NCBI GenBank assembly: GCA_039026915.1
Contig: JBCCLJ010000011.1
Location: forward strand, 1-64,000
Direction of reading: 5' to 3'
DNA length: 64,000 nucleotides
Origin: JBCCLJ01 sp039026915
GTDB lineage: Bacteria; Acidobacteriota; Thermoanaerobaculia; Multivoradales; Multivoraceae
The translations under genes were made by a program, and so were the position numbers. Each line of letters begins with the position of its first letter. Within the stretch, counting starts at the first letter, position 1. The notes under the pieces are model-generated. The model ran no database searches. It was not told the origin of the DNA and was given only the letters and a program-made list of their open reading frames with translations. Shown here piece after piece: positions 8,114 to 19,331 of the stretch.

Positions 8114-11100
8114 ATGGAGATTCGTTCAACTGCAGATCGCTTCGCGACCCGTGCGCGACGCGCAGTCGTCCTCAGCGGGGTCTCAGCATTCGTAGTCATG
8201 CTGCTGCAGGTCTCTCCGGCAGCGGCCTGTCTCAAGTCGAATGCAGGGCGCTTTGGCATTGTGTGGACTGGAGAATCGTGGGCCTTCTACGGCTCGCCGC
8301 CGCCCGCGCTTCGGCCGCTCGATCCGGAGGCCAAGACGCCGAAAGCGTCGATTGTGTTTTACGACGACTCCGGAGTAGTGCTTGGCACGGAGGCAGTCTT
8401 CGATCCATCTCTCGCCGCCGGTCACTTCGTGCCGAGGGCGGTGACTCCGGAAGGCTATCTCTGGGGCGTTGTCTCCTGCGTCGATGAGTCGCCGGAGGCG
8501 CGCTGCGGCAAGGCAATCCGCGTGGCCGCAAGTGGCGACGTCCTCGAGGTCGCCGAGGCCGGTCCGGCTCCGTGGCGCGAGGTCGATCTGCGTGTCGAGT
8601 GGCTGACCGACGGCGGTCGGTCCCATCTCGACGTCGAATGGACTGGTTCGGGTCGGACATCCCGTCTTTCTTCTCCGTTTCGCTCGGACGCGGCCCCGAT
8701 GTGGGCGAAGGGGCGGCGCGGTGATTTGGCCGTCGTCTGGTTCGGATCGGATCGGGTCGTCCTTGTGCGTTACGGCCCCTCCGGCGACGAGGAGCTGCGC
8801 CGGTCCTTTCCAAGGTCGCTCCGGCCTGGTCTCGAGGACGGGCCGGAGGGTCCAGTGAAGATCGGGCGAGGTCGGATGGTGCTTGCCGACGACGGCTCTG
8901 TGATTGTCGGCGGCTGGTCCCTAGACTCCGACTGCACTCCCGCGCACGCCGCTTCGTTCATCGTTCTGGGGCCCGATGGCGATCAACGGTCTTGGGTGCG
9001 AGGAACGGCCGCTCTTGGGATGGTGGTCTCGCCTAGCGGAACTCTTGGTGTGCATCGCGCGGCGGGTGTCGAGCTCTTCGATCTCGACGGTCGTCGTCTT
9101 GGATCGCTACGGCGCCCAGCGGAGTGGCAAGAAAGGCAGAGTAAGCTCTTTCGGGAGGCCGCTGCCTTGGGTCCTGAGAGCGAGCCCGCCGACTGGATTC
9201 GCGACTACAAGTACTTTCCTCGGCAGCGGTCCTGGCTCGTCGACGACTGGATCGTGTCGGCATGGCCGGCGAATGCGGGCCAGTTGGCTGTCGACTTGCT
9301 GCTTGAGCTGTCGCCGCGGATCTGTGAGTCCGAGAAGCAGATCGCCGGGCGGGAGCTCTTGGCAGCCTTCCGGTCGGGCAGAAGCTCCGGTCTCCGCGTC
9401 TCGTTTCTGCGGGCTGCTGCTGCATGTCTGGACCGCCCGCCCACCGATGTCGTCGACTGGGTGAGGAGCGTCGCCGATCGCGGTAGCTCCATGGATTCCA
9501 AGCCCGCGCGCGAGGCTCTTTCAGTCTGGGGGCTGCTGGAGACCGACGAGGAATCGTTGGATCCCAGGAGGGCTGCTCGCGAGGCGGCGTGGTCGGCCTT
9601 GCTGTCCTCGCCGGTGGGCGGCCCGCTACCAGGAAGTCGAGAGTTCGAGATCGGGCGCCAGCTCCTCTTGGTCGAACTGCCTCGCATCGTTCCGGACGTC
9701 CTGTCTGCCGTGCAACGAGGCGGCGACGAAGCGGAGAGGGCGCTCGATTTCATTCGAGAAACTCTCTTTCGGGTTCCGCGGAAGAGCTCTCCCAGGAACG
9801 AGGATCACCGGCGGGCGCTGAAAGCTCTGGCCAGCGGGCTCAAGAGTGTCGATCCTTCGGCCGGTCGTTCGGCGGCCGCGTCGAGGGTAGGAGACCTGCT
9901 GGCGCTTGCGCTGGATGGTGACGCGGGTGCTCTGGATTCTCTGCTCGCCAGGCGAGGCTTCCTGGAGAGCGACCAGGGTGCCTTCTGGCTTGGATTCGCA
10001 ATCGCGGCGGCCAAGGAGCACGGGCTCCTGAGTCAGGAAGTGCTCGAAGAGACGGCGGCTCGATACGTTGCTCTTGGGGCGTACGGTGGCCCGGACTGGT
10101 GCTGGCGGGACGAGGACTTTCTCCGCTGTCGGGGTCGTCCGGCGGGGGACCCGCTCGCAACCATGCTCCGTCTCGTGGGGCGTGAGGGCTTCCCAGGCGT
10201 CTGGCTGCGAGGGTTGGACGCGTCGGCGTCCGTCGGCGCGCGGACGGCGTTGCTCACCTTCGTCAGCTCCGATCCCGGAGTGTTGTCCGAGGAGCGTTGG
10301 GTTCGCCTTTTGAGGCAACCGTGGCTTCTGGAGGTCGAACTCCTCCACAGCACGATCGAAGTTCTACGCGTGGCGCCATCCGAAGGACCGGTGTGGGCTG
10401 AAGTGTCCCGGGTCTGGCGCCAACTGCTCGACGATCACGGCGTGAAGCGAGTGCTCAGGGTCGGCGGCTTCAGTCGACCGAGAAGAGGCGCGGGTTGGTC
10501 CGAGCTGACCTCGTTGTTGGAGCCCGAGGATTTGATGGAGGCGGTCAGCACGTTGAGAGACCTTCGGATCTGGGTGCGCCTGGTCGCTCGAGTCGGAGCC
10601 TGGCAGGGGATCGCGCGAGAGCTCGAGGTTCTGGCCGAAGGCAACTCTCTCTACGCCACGGCCGGCCTCGCGGGGCTTGGCGACCGGCCGGCCTTCGAGC
10701 GACTTCTCGCGCAAGGTCTGTCTGAGCTACCCGACGTCGAGTCGGGTCTGCAGTTCTTCCGCGCGGAGGCCGTCCAGCGCCTCACACCTCATGCGAACCA
10801 CTTGGATTCCGACCACCGCACAGCTGTGCGACGCTGTCTTCGCAAACTTGGGATGCCGGCGGATCTTGCGAGTGATCTTGCCGACGAAGCGCGACGTCGT
10901 CTCGAGGCTGGTGAGCTTCCCGAGCTTCAGTCACTTTTGATTCTCGCAGAGCAAGACATGGAAGCTGCGGCCCTCGCGGTTCAGGGTCTGGTTGATAGTT
11001 CGCGCTTGAGCAGTCTCGGTTCGCGGCTCCATCGCCCGGCGAGTAGCAGAGATCTCGCTCGGCTCTTGGGGCGCATCGCGCGGTCCGACGCTACGGCGAG

Positions 11101-11179
11101 CCGGGCCGCCCTCGCTGCTCTCGAAGACTACGCTTCGATGAGCCCCGAGGCGGCCCGACAGCTCAGCCTCTCTCGCTGA
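8114..11179 (+). CDS. Large secreted protein of unknown function (long paralogue of 5327-6796)
   Basis: A 1021-residue protein. I prefer the ATG at 8114, with TAGGA 8 bases upstream; a TTG at 8096 is possible. A signal sequence ends near SPAAAC. The first half matches the 489-residue protein at 5327 (VWTGESWAFYGSPPPALR, a later FGSDRVVLVRYGPSGDEELRR block, and a CLDRPPTDVVDWV block that matches its C-terminus). The extra 530 residues are rich in Leu, Ala, Arg and Glu and look like stacked helices (HEAT- or solenoid-like), for example LLALALDGDAGALDSLLARR. No enzyme motif is seen. It converges on the EamA gene, with only two bases between the stops. It may be a surface or periplasmic scaffold, but that is a guess. 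Confidence 0.7.
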   Translation: MEIRSTADRFATRARRAVVLSGVSAFVVMLLQVSPAAACLKSNAGRFGIVWTGESWAFYGSPPPALRPLDPEAKTPKASIVFYDDSGVVLGTEAVFDPSLAAGHFVPRAVTPEGYLWGVVSCVDESPEARCGKAIRVAASGDVLEVAEAGPAPWREVDLRVEWLTDGGRSHLDVEWTGSGRTSRLSSPFRSDAAPMWAKGRRGDLAVVWFGSDRVVLVRYGPSGDEELRRSFPRSLRPGLEDGPEGPVKIGRGRMVLADDGSVIVGGWSLDSDCTPAHAASFIVLGPDGDQRSWVRGTAALGMVVSPSGTLGVHRAAGVELFDLDGRRLGSLRRPAEWQERQSKLFREAAALGPESEPADWIRDYKYFPRQRSWLVDDWIVSAWPANAGQLAVDLLLELSPRICESEKQIAGRELLAAFRSGRSSGLRVSFLRAAAACLDRPPTDVVDWVRSVADRGSSMDSKPAREALSVWGLLETDEESLDPRRAAREAAWSALLSSPVGGPLPGSREFEIGRQLLLVELPRIVPDVLSAVQRGGDEAERALDFIRETLFRVPRKSSPRNEDHRRALKALASGLKSVDPSAGRSAAASRVGDLLALALDGDAGALDSLLARRGFLESDQGAFWLGFAIAAAKEHGLLSQEVLEETAARYVALGAYGGPDWCWRDEDFLRCRGRPAGDPLATMLRLVGREGFPGVWLRGLDASASVGARTALLTFVSSDPGVLSEERWVRLLRQPWLLEVELLHSTIEVLRVAPSEGPVWAEVSRVWRQLLDDHGVKRVLRVGGFSRPRRGAGWSELTSLLEPEDLMEAVSTLRDLRIWVRLVARVGAWQGIARELEVLAEGNSLYATAGLAGLGDRPAFERLLAQGLSELPDVESGLQFFRAEAVQRLTPHANHLDSDHRTAVRRCLRKLGMPADLASDLADEARRRLEAGELPELQSLLILAEQDMEAAALAVQGLVDSSRLSSLGSRLHRPASSRDLARLLGRIARSDATASRAALAALEDYASMSPEAARQLSLSR

Positions 11180-11181
11180 AG

Positions 11182-12114
11182 TCAGCCAGCTTCGGCAAGC
11201 GGTTCTGCGCAGCTCGGTTCGGGAGAGCGGGGCGGCGCCGCCGCCTTCCGCTGGGCGAGCACGAAGACGTTCCCTGTGAGCACCAGCGCCGCGCCGGCGA
11301 CCATCGTCCACTCGATCCGCAGCCCTTCGAAGAGCGCCGACAGGATCAGTGCGACGACCGGGAAGGCGACGGTCGCATAGCCAGCGCGATGTGCGCCGAT
11401 GCGGCCGATGAGCGTCAGGTAGGCACCGAAGCCGACGACCGAGCCGAAGATCGACAGGTACGCCAGAGACAAGAGGTAGCTCGGTCGCAGGTCGACGGTG
11501 AAGGGGTGTCCCTGCGCCGCCGCGATGAGTGCGGTGAAGAGCGCGCCGTAGGCCATGCCCCAGGCGTTCGACTGCACGATCGGCAGACCGCGGCCCTGTG
11601 CGGCCTGCGAGGCCATGTTGCCGAGCGAGGCGATGAAGGCGCCGGACATCGAGAGGGCCGCCCCCGTCAGCACGCCGTCGGTGAGGGAAACGTTGGCGAC
11701 TTCCGGTGAGAAGAGCACACCGATGCCGAGCAGACCGAGGGCCGCTCCGACGAGCGTGCGTGGATCGGAGCGCACGCCGAAGAAGAGCCGCGCGTTGAAG
11801 ATGTTCATCCACAGGATGGTGGAGAAGGTGATCGCGGTCAGCGCCGACGTGATGTGGACCTGTGCTCGATAGGCAAGCACGTAGTTCAGGCAGAAGAGCA
11901 GGAGACCGAGAAGTGCGAAGCGGAGGTGGGCACTGCGGTCGAAACGCAGACGTAGACCGCGAAACAGGCTCCAGCCGAAGAGCAGGAACGAGGCACTGGC
12001 GTAGCGATAGACGATAGAGACCTCGGGGGCCACCTGGCCGAGCTGAAACTCGATGGCAAACCAGGTCGATCCCCAGATCAGGACGGTTGTGGCGTAGAGG
12101 ATTGCGTTGTTCAT
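11182..12114 (-). CDS. EamA / DMT family inner-membrane transporter
   Basis: A 310-residue protein with about ten hydrophobic segments in two EamA repeats. The first starts TTVLIWGSTWFAIEFQLG, the typical WGS(T/N)W opening of RhaT/YdcZ-type drug/metabolite transporters. The second ends with VVALILSALFEGLRIEWTM and GAALVLTGNVFVL, the usual end of EamA repeat 2. These proteins export amino acids or other small metabolites across the inner membrane. It is divergent from a MocR-type regulator (12183-13631), separated by 68 bases. That arrangement is common for MocR-controlled transporters, so the regulator probably controls this gene. The substrate is unknown. Confidence 0.88.
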   Translation of the reverse strand: MNNAILYATTVLIWGSTWFAIEFQLGQVAPEVSIVYRYASASFLLFGWSLFRGLRLRFDRSAHLRFALLGLLLFCLNYVLAYRAQVHITSALTAITFSTILWMNIFNARLFFGVRSDPRTLVGAALGLLGIGVLFSPEVANVSLTDGVLTGAALSMSGAFIASLGNMASQAAQGRGLPIVQSNAWGMAYGALFTALIAAAQGHPFTVDLRPSYLLSLAYLSIFGSVVGFGAYLTLIGRIGAHRAGYATVAFPVVALILSALFEGLRIEWTMVAGAALVLTGNVFVLAQRKAAAPPRSPEPSCAEPLAEAG

Positions 12115-12174
12115 GGTGGGCAGTGTAGGGAGCCATGTGTATACTAAACAGATGCAGAAAGAAGAAAGTTTGAC

Positions 12175-12182
12175 CTGTACAG
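12175..12182. promoter_or_regulatory. Candidate operator palindrome between EamA and MocR genes
   Basis: CTGTACAG is a perfect 8-base palindrome that touches the regulator's ATG at 12183. A related GTATAC lies at 12139-12144. Regulator binding here would block its own translation or transcription start and could reach the divergent transporter promoter. This is a short motif and may be chance. Confidence 0.25.
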
Positions 12183-13631
12183 ATGGCTGACGCAGCTCAG
12201 CGCTCCGCTGGAACTGATTTCCTCTACCGCCAGGTCATGGAGACGGTGCTCGGCTCCGTCGAGGATGGAACGCTCCAGCCTGGGGATCGCCTGCCTTCGC
12301 TGCGCCGAATGAGCCAGATGGCCGGGGTCAGCGTTCCGACAGTGCAGCAGGCCTACGTCGAGCTCGAACGGCTGCGTCGCGTCGAGTCGCGCCCGCGCTC
12401 GGGCTACTTCGTGCGTCACGCAGCCGAAGCGCCGGTCGTGCGCCAGGCCAGTCTGCGCAGGCGACGCCCGACCGAATACGTGTCGAAGCCGCTCGTGCAG
12501 AGAGTCTTTGACGGCATCGATCGACACGAGCTCGTGCCGCTCGGCATCGTCAGCCCGAGCCGTGCGCGACCGGCGAGCGGAGCGTTGGGCCGTGCGACGC
12601 GGCGGGTCATGAGTCGGCTGGGAGACGCAGCGCTCGAGTACGCGCCGACTCTGGGCGAGCCTTCGCTGAGGCGACAGATCGCTCACCACACCTTCGACAC
12701 GCTCGGCGCTCACCTCGACCCTGACGATGTCGTCATCACCAACGGCGCTCAGGAGGCACTCCTTCTCGCGCTCAGCTCCGTTGCGTGTGCCGGCGACGTG
12801 ATCGCCGTCGAGACGCCGACGTACCACGGGCTGCTGGAGCTGATCGACAGCCTGGGCATGCTGGCTCTCGAAGTGGAGACCTGTCCCGAAGAAGGCATCG
12901 ATCTCGACTGCCTCGCTGAGGGGCTCGCCGACCACCCGGTGAAGGCCTGCCTCTTCTCGACGACGCTGTCGAACCCGCTGGGAGCGACGATGCCCAAGCC
13001 GCGGCAGCTAGACCTTCTGGAAATGCTGGCGAGATGCGACGTGCCCCTGATCGAAGACGACGTCTACGGCGAGCTGCTCTTCGACGGCTCGCGGCCGACG
13101 CCCTGTCAGTTCCTGGGCAGCGAGGCGCGGATCCTCACCTGCAGCTCGTTCTCCAAGACGGCAGCGCCGGGCTTTCGCATCGGCTGGGTGAGCGCTCCCG
13201 GACACGCGGCGGAGATCGCTCGGCGAAAGCGAGCCTTCTCTTGCACGTCGCCTCGACTCAATCAGCTGGCGCTCGCCGACTTTCAGGCGTCCGGCGACTA
13301 CGGTCGCCATCTGGCAAGTCTGCGCCCCGTGCTGCGTCGCAACGCGGAGCGCTGTTCGGCGCTGGTCGAAGAGCACTTTCCCGAAGGCACCAGGCTCTCT
13401 CGGCCGGTCGGCGGCTCGGTGCTGTGGGTACAGCTTCCGGGGCGCACCTCGGCGGAGGAACTCTTCGAGAGGGCTTTGCAAGAGGGAGTGAGCGTGGCAC
13501 CGGGCAGCATCTTCTCTCCGGCTCGTCGGTTCGCAAACTGCCTCAGGTTGAGCTTCGGTCACCCCTGGAGCGGAGAGATCGAGCGGGCTCTGGCGCTCCT
13601 GGGGCGCTGCGCAGCAGAGTTGGCCACCTGA
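12183..13631 (+). CDS. MocR-type regulator: GntR winged helix fused to PLP-dependent aminotransferase
   Basis: A 482-residue protein. Residues 15-85 form a GntR winged helix (GTLQPGDRLPSLRRMSQ, SVPTVQQAYVELERL). From about residue 110 a fold-type I aminotransferase domain follows, with ITNGAQEAL, ETPTYHGLLELI, SNPLGATMP and the Schiff-base lysine in SSFSKTAAPGFRIGW (Lys325). MocR/GabR proteins use PLP or an external aldimine to switch DNA binding. The catalytic lysine and the C-terminal arginine region (LRLSFGHPW) are present, so cofactor binding is expected. The divergent EamA transporter is the likely target. No strong ribosome site precedes the ATG; a short palindrome abuts it. Confidence 0.9.
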   Translation: MADAAQRSAGTDFLYRQVMETVLGSVEDGTLQPGDRLPSLRRMSQMAGVSVPTVQQAYVELERLRRVESRPRSGYFVRHAAEAPVVRQASLRRRRPTEYVSKPLVQRVFDGIDRHELVPLGIVSPSRARPASGALGRATRRVMSRLGDAALEYAPTLGEPSLRRQIAHHTFDTLGAHLDPDDVVITNGAQEALLLALSSVACAGDVIAVETPTYHGLLELIDSLGMLALEVETCPEEGIDLDCLAEGLADHPVKACLFSTTLSNPLGATMPKPRQLDLLEMLARCDVPLIEDDVYGELLFDGSRPTPCQFLGSEARILTCSSFSKTAAPGFRIGWVSAPGHAAEIARRKRAFSCTSPRLNQLALADFQASGDYGRHLASLRPVLRRNAERCSALVEEHFPEGTRLSRPVGGSVLWVQLPGRTSAEELFERALQEGVSVAPGSIFSPARRFANCLRLSFGHPWSGEIERALALLGRCAAELAT

Positions 13632-13657
13632 CGTCCTCTCGCAGCGGGCCACTTTTT

Positions 13658-13672
13658 TGAGATCGAGTCTCA
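13658..13672. promoter_or_regulatory. Fur-like 15-base inverted repeat upstream of the PepSY gene
   Basis: TGAGATCGAGTCTCA has five-base arms and a five-base centre. Its ends agree with the TGA-A...T-TCA ends of the 7-1-7 Fur consensus, although the centre does not. It is nested in a wider imperfect repeat, with CCACT at 13649-13653 and AGTGG at 13677-13681. It lies 73 bases before the PepSY start. It could also form a hairpin after the MocR gene. Confidence 0.3.
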
Positions 13673-13745
13673 GGAGAGTGGACTGTTGCCTCTCCGTTGG
13701 GAACAATAGGACCCCGTCGGTCCTGATTCTCCGCAGAGACGAGCC

Positions 13746-14996
13746 ATGCGCAAACTCGCTACCAGCCTGCACCGCTATGTCGGCCTGACAACGGCCGCCT
13801 TCCTCTTTGTCATCGGACTCACGGGAGCGCTGCTCGCCTTCTACGACGAGCTCGATGCTTGGTTCGCCGCCGATCTTCGCCGCGCACCGGCGACCGACAG
13901 TCCGCTCACCGTCGGTCAGATCGTGGACCGGGTGGAGACCGCAATCCCCGAGGGACGCGTCACCTATGTGCATACGCCCCCGGAGCCGGGTCACTCGATC
14001 ATGGTGCGGGTCTCGCCACGCCCCGGATCGGGAGTCGAGAAGTTCGATTTCAGCGAGATCTTCGTCGATCCGGAGAGCGGTCGCGAACTCGGTCGACGGG
14101 ACTGGGGCTGCTGTCTCGAGCGCAAGAACTTCATGCCCTGGGTCTACAGGCTGCACTACACCCTGCACGCGCCGGGTCGCATCGGCGTCTGGCTGCTGGG
14201 CGGCGTTGCTCTGCTCTGGGCGCTCGACTGCTTCGTTGCCCTCTACCTGACGCTGCCGCGCAGGCGTCCCTTCTTCCTGCGGTGGTGGCCCGCTTTCAAG
14301 GTCAAGACCGACGGCGGCGCCCAGCGCTTCAACTACGACCTGCACCGAGCCAGCGGCCTATGGCTCTGGGCGGTGCTGTTCGTACTGGCGTTCAGCGGCG
14401 TTTACTTCAACCTGAATCGCGAGGTCTTCCGCCCGGTCGTCGAAGTCTTCTCCGATCTCACGCCGTACCCCTACGAGTACCGGGACGCCGTGCCTCCGGA
14501 AGAGCAGGCGCCGATTCTCGGATACGACGAAGCGCTGCAGCGCGCTCTCGCGGAGGCGGAGCGACAGGGGTGGCCGACCGAGGCGAGAGGCGTCGCTTTG
14601 AGTCATGCGCAGCAGTACTACTCGGTCTACCTCCAGCCCTTCGACGATCTGCGTTTCGGTATGGCTGGCCCGACGCTCTTCATCGACTCGATGAACGGCA
14701 CCCTGGTCGATGACCGAGTGCCGCTCGAAGGCTCAGCGGCCGACGTGCTGTTCTCGCTTCAGTACCCTCTTCACAGCGGCAAGATCGGTGGCCTCCTCGG
14801 ACGCATCATTATTTGCCTCGCCGGTCTGGCGACGGCCGTTCTGTCGGTGACCGGCGTGATCATCTGGGCCAGGAAGCGCCGGGCCCGGATGCGAGGCGAG
14901 CGCGCGCGACGTCAGAAGAGGGCACCCGCCCTGGAGGGCGCGCTGCGCCCCGAACCGGCCCAGCAGTCTCCAGCAGCCTTCGATCGCGCAACTTAG
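13746..14996 (+). CDS. PepSY-associated TM helix protein (PiuB-like)
   Basis: A 416-residue inner-membrane protein with the PepSY_TM arrangement. The first helix carries HRYVGLTTAAFLFVIGLTG; a second HxxxG helix pair is at LHYTLHAPGRIGVWLLGG; a third is in DLHRASGLWLWAVLFVLAFSG; the last is in GLLGRIIICLAGLATAVLSVTG, followed by a basic cytoplasmic tail. The periplasmic loops hold PepSY-like strands. The His residues at helix starts resemble the haem ligands of related siderophore and iron-uptake reductases, so a role in iron acquisition is likely, but no TonB receptor is adjacent. A Fur-like palindrome lies upstream. Confidence 0.85.
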   Translation: MRKLATSLHRYVGLTTAAFLFVIGLTGALLAFYDELDAWFAADLRRAPATDSPLTVGQIVDRVETAIPEGRVTYVHTPPEPGHSIMVRVSPRPGSGVEKFDFSEIFVDPESGRELGRRDWGCCLERKNFMPWVYRLHYTLHAPGRIGVWLLGGVALLWALDCFVALYLTLPRRRPFFLRWWPAFKVKTDGGAQRFNYDLHRASGLWLWAVLFVLAFSGVYFNLNREVFRPVVEVFSDLTPYPYEYRDAVPPEEQAPILGYDEALQRALAEAERQGWPTEARGVALSHAQQYYSVYLQPFDDLRFGMAGPTLFIDSMNGTLVDDRVPLEGSAADVLFSLQYPLHSGKIGGLLGRIIICLAGLATAVLSVTGVIIWARKRRARMRGERARRQKRAPALEGALRPEPAQQSPAAFDRAT

Positions 14997-15065
14997 CTAC
15001 CATCGGAGGCCTTCAGCCTCAGATCGAGTCTTCCGTCCGTGGAAGAGACAGTTAGGAGGAACGCC

Positions 15066-16137
15066 ATGCACGTCCTTTCCGCAGGCCGAGTTGTCGGTGC
15101 TCTGCGCCGAACCCTCGTCGTCGTTACGGTTCTCGTGACCGCTCTCGTCAGCAGTGCCGCCGCCGAACAGCGCCTCTACATTCACAACACCTTCAGCGGT
15201 GAGATCACCAAGATCGGCATTCCCGACGATCCGTCGGGCGAGCACGAGATCCTCGGCACGATCGAGATCGGCCACTACATGGACTACATCACCGCTTCGC
15301 CGGACGGGCGGGTGATCTACGTGAACCGCGTCGACACGCTCGGCGACGAAGGCGCGGCACCGAATATCGGCGAGTCGGGTGAGCTGATCGCCATCGACGC
15401 GGCGACCGACGAGATCCTCTGGCGCCTCGCCATCGAGGGCATGACGCACCACATGTCGGTCTCGAAGGACGGACGCTACGTCTTCGTTCCCCTGTGGGAC
15501 TCCTTCTGGCTCGCCGTCGTCGACACGGAGACTCGCCAACTCGCAAAAAAGATCTACACCGGGCACGGCGGCCACGGCAGCAAGGTTTCCCACGACGGCA
15601 AGCGGCTTTACGTCGGATCGATGCTCACCGACCAGCTCTGGGTCATCGACACCGAGAGCCTGGAGCTCGTCGATCGGATCCACTTCGACGACGGCGTGCG
15701 CCCCTTTGCACTGGCGAAGGACGATTCGCGCGTTTTCGTCCAGCTGTCGCGGCTGCACGGCTTCGACGTCGTCGACCTGCCGAGCAAGCGCAAGGCCGGG
15801 CGCGTCATGATGCCGACGCTCGGCCGTTCCTTCGAGATCCCCGAGGAGTATCCGCACAACGTCAACCACGGCATAGCCGTGTCGCCGGACGGCAAGACAC
15901 TGCTGAGTGCGGGCAGCATCATCGACATCGTCGCCAAGTTCTCGCTGCCCGACCTGCGGCTCCAGGGAACGATCGACGTCGGCAAGGACCCGAACTCGAT
16001 CGTCTACTCGAAGGACGGTACCTTCGCCTACGTCAGCAACCGCAAAGAAGACACGCTGTCGGTGCTGCGCGTCGACACGCTGGAGGAGGTCCAGCGCATC
16101 TCTCTCGGCAAGTACCCGCAGCGCATGGTGGTGATCG

Positions 16138-16154
<17 letters not shown>
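15066..16154 (+). CDS. Secreted YVTN-family beta-propeller protein (YncE-like)
   Basis: A 362-residue protein starting at 15066 after TTAGGAGGAACGCC, with a signal peptide ending near VSSAAAEQ. It consists of repeated propeller blades of the YVTN type, for example ITASPDGRVIYVNRVD, SVSKDGRYVFVPLWD, KVSHDGKRLYVGSML, VSPDGKTLLSAGS and YSKDGTFAYVSNR. Blades of this kind are found in YncE-like and cytochrome d1-like proteins. There is no haem CxxCH motif and no catalytic signature, so a binding or scaffold role in the periplasm is likely. Its last 17 bases overlap the following serine hydrolase gene, which implies translational coupling. Confidence 0.85.
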
Positions 16155-17666
<1,512 letters not shown>

Positions 17667-17670
<4 letters not shown>

Positions 17671-19307
17671 GCCACAGTCTGGCGTCGCTGGCGCTCCTGA
17701 TCGCCACGGTGAGTCCGGTTCAGGGCGCCGCTCCCGGGGCTCTCGAGAGCAACGTGCTGCAGGTAGGGGGGCAGTCGGTACGGGTCGAGACTTTCGAGAT
17801 TCCGTCGCCCGTTCCGGGGCCCGACGGCGAAACGGCCGTCATCGCGCTGACCTCGTTCCGCCTCGAGGGGCAGGACGATCGTCCGGCGCCCCTGGTGCTG
17901 CACGCGAACGGCTTCGGTTTGCCGCGTCTTCAGGAACTCGGTCCGCTGCAGGCTTCCAAGGGCGCTTCGTTCTGGGGCCAGCTGCGGGCGCTCGCCAGCG
18001 CCGTCGTCCTCGACGGCTACCACCTGGTGAGCTTCGACCACCGCGGTCACGGCGGTTCCGGGGGCGTCAGCCGCTCGATGGACCCCTTCTACGAGATCGT
18101 CGACGTCCGGACCGTGCTCGACTGGGCGGAGGAGAATCTCTCTGTGGCCCGCGACGACGCTGGCGACCCTCTGATTGGCACGATCGGTGGCAGCTTCGGC
18201 GGCGGGTATCAGCTCCTGCTGGCCGCCTTCGATCCGAGAGTCGACGCGATCGTACCGACGATGACGTGGAACGATCTGCCGCGCTCCCTCTTCGGCTTCG
18301 GCGTGCTCAAGCAGGGCTGGCTCGAGTTCGAGTGCCAGATGGCGGTGCGCGGCGGCACGCGAACCGACCGCTTCTTCGAGCAGGCCTGTGGCGGTTCCGA
18401 GCAGCCGGGTGCTGCGCTCGTCGAACAGCTCGGCAGCCCTGAAGACGTTCGCTCGATGCTCGAGACCTGGGGCCGCAGCGGGTTGGGTCACCTGGAGACC
18501 GTCTGGGATCAGGAGGCGACGGGGCGGGTGCTCGATCCGCGACTCGCGAACGTCGAGCCTCGCCCGATCGATGCACTGCTGATGCAGGCGAGCGAGGACG
18601 TCCTCTTTCCCCTGAACGAGGCCTTGGCCAACCAGCGGGTCCTCGAGCGCGGCGGCGGCGACGTCCGTCTGGTCGTTCTACGCTCCGGTCACGCGAACCC
18701 GGCCGCCGGCCAGGGCAACGGCCCCGCGACCTGTGGCGACCTCGGCGCCAACGAAATGACGCTCGCCTTCTTTGCCAGGACGCTGCGGGGTGAGGCGGAT
18801 ACGACGGACCTTCCCGAGGTCTGCGTCGCCGTCTCGCGCAGTGCTTCGCGGAAGCTCGTGCGACTCCCCGAGCTCGTCGCCGGGCGCAAGGTCGCCGTGA
18901 CGGAGAGCGACTGGAGCGAGGGTGCGTGGGTCTTCCATCCGATCGAGACCCTCGCCGAGGCGAGAGACCTGATCGGTGTTCCGCGTTTCACCGGCACCGT
19001 CGCCGCGGTCGAGGGTGCGGACCAGAGCATCGGGCTCGTGGGCCTTGCGGTCCGCACGGACGGTGGCGATCCTGCGCTGCTCTCGGGTCAGCTGGTGGCT
19101 CTGCGCCCCGGCCGCTACGTCGAGGTCGAGCTCGCCGGCGTGGCCGATCGACTCGATGCGGGCACAACTCTCGGTCTGTTGGCGTTCGAGACGCACCCGC
19201 AGTTTCGCCGCCCTGCTCGCGGCACGCCGACAGCCGGCGTGCTCGAGGGCAACCGCTTCGTCCTGGACGGCGAGGTGCGCCTTCCGCGCCTGTTGGAAGT
19301 CGAGTAG
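17667..19307 (+). CDS. Secreted alpha/beta hydrolase, S15 (CocE/X-Pro peptidase)-like
   Basis: A 546-residue protein with an N-terminal signal (SLASLALLIATVSPVQG). The hydrolase core includes LVSFDHRGHGGSGG, the nucleophile elbow GGSFGGGYQLL (Ser176), ALLMQASEDVLFPL for the acidic residue, and VVLRSGHANP for the catalytic His. The GGSxGG elbow and the later all-beta domain (about residues 400-546) are typical of the S15 peptidase / cocaine esterase / acyl-hydrolase group. The substrate may be a peptide or an ester and cannot be set from sequence. It overlaps the previous serine hydrolase by ATGA. A short inverted repeat (GTCGAG-TAG-CTCGAC) surrounds the stop codon. Confidence 0.8.
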
Positions 19308-19331
19308 CTCGACGCGGCCCCTCGAGCGCCG

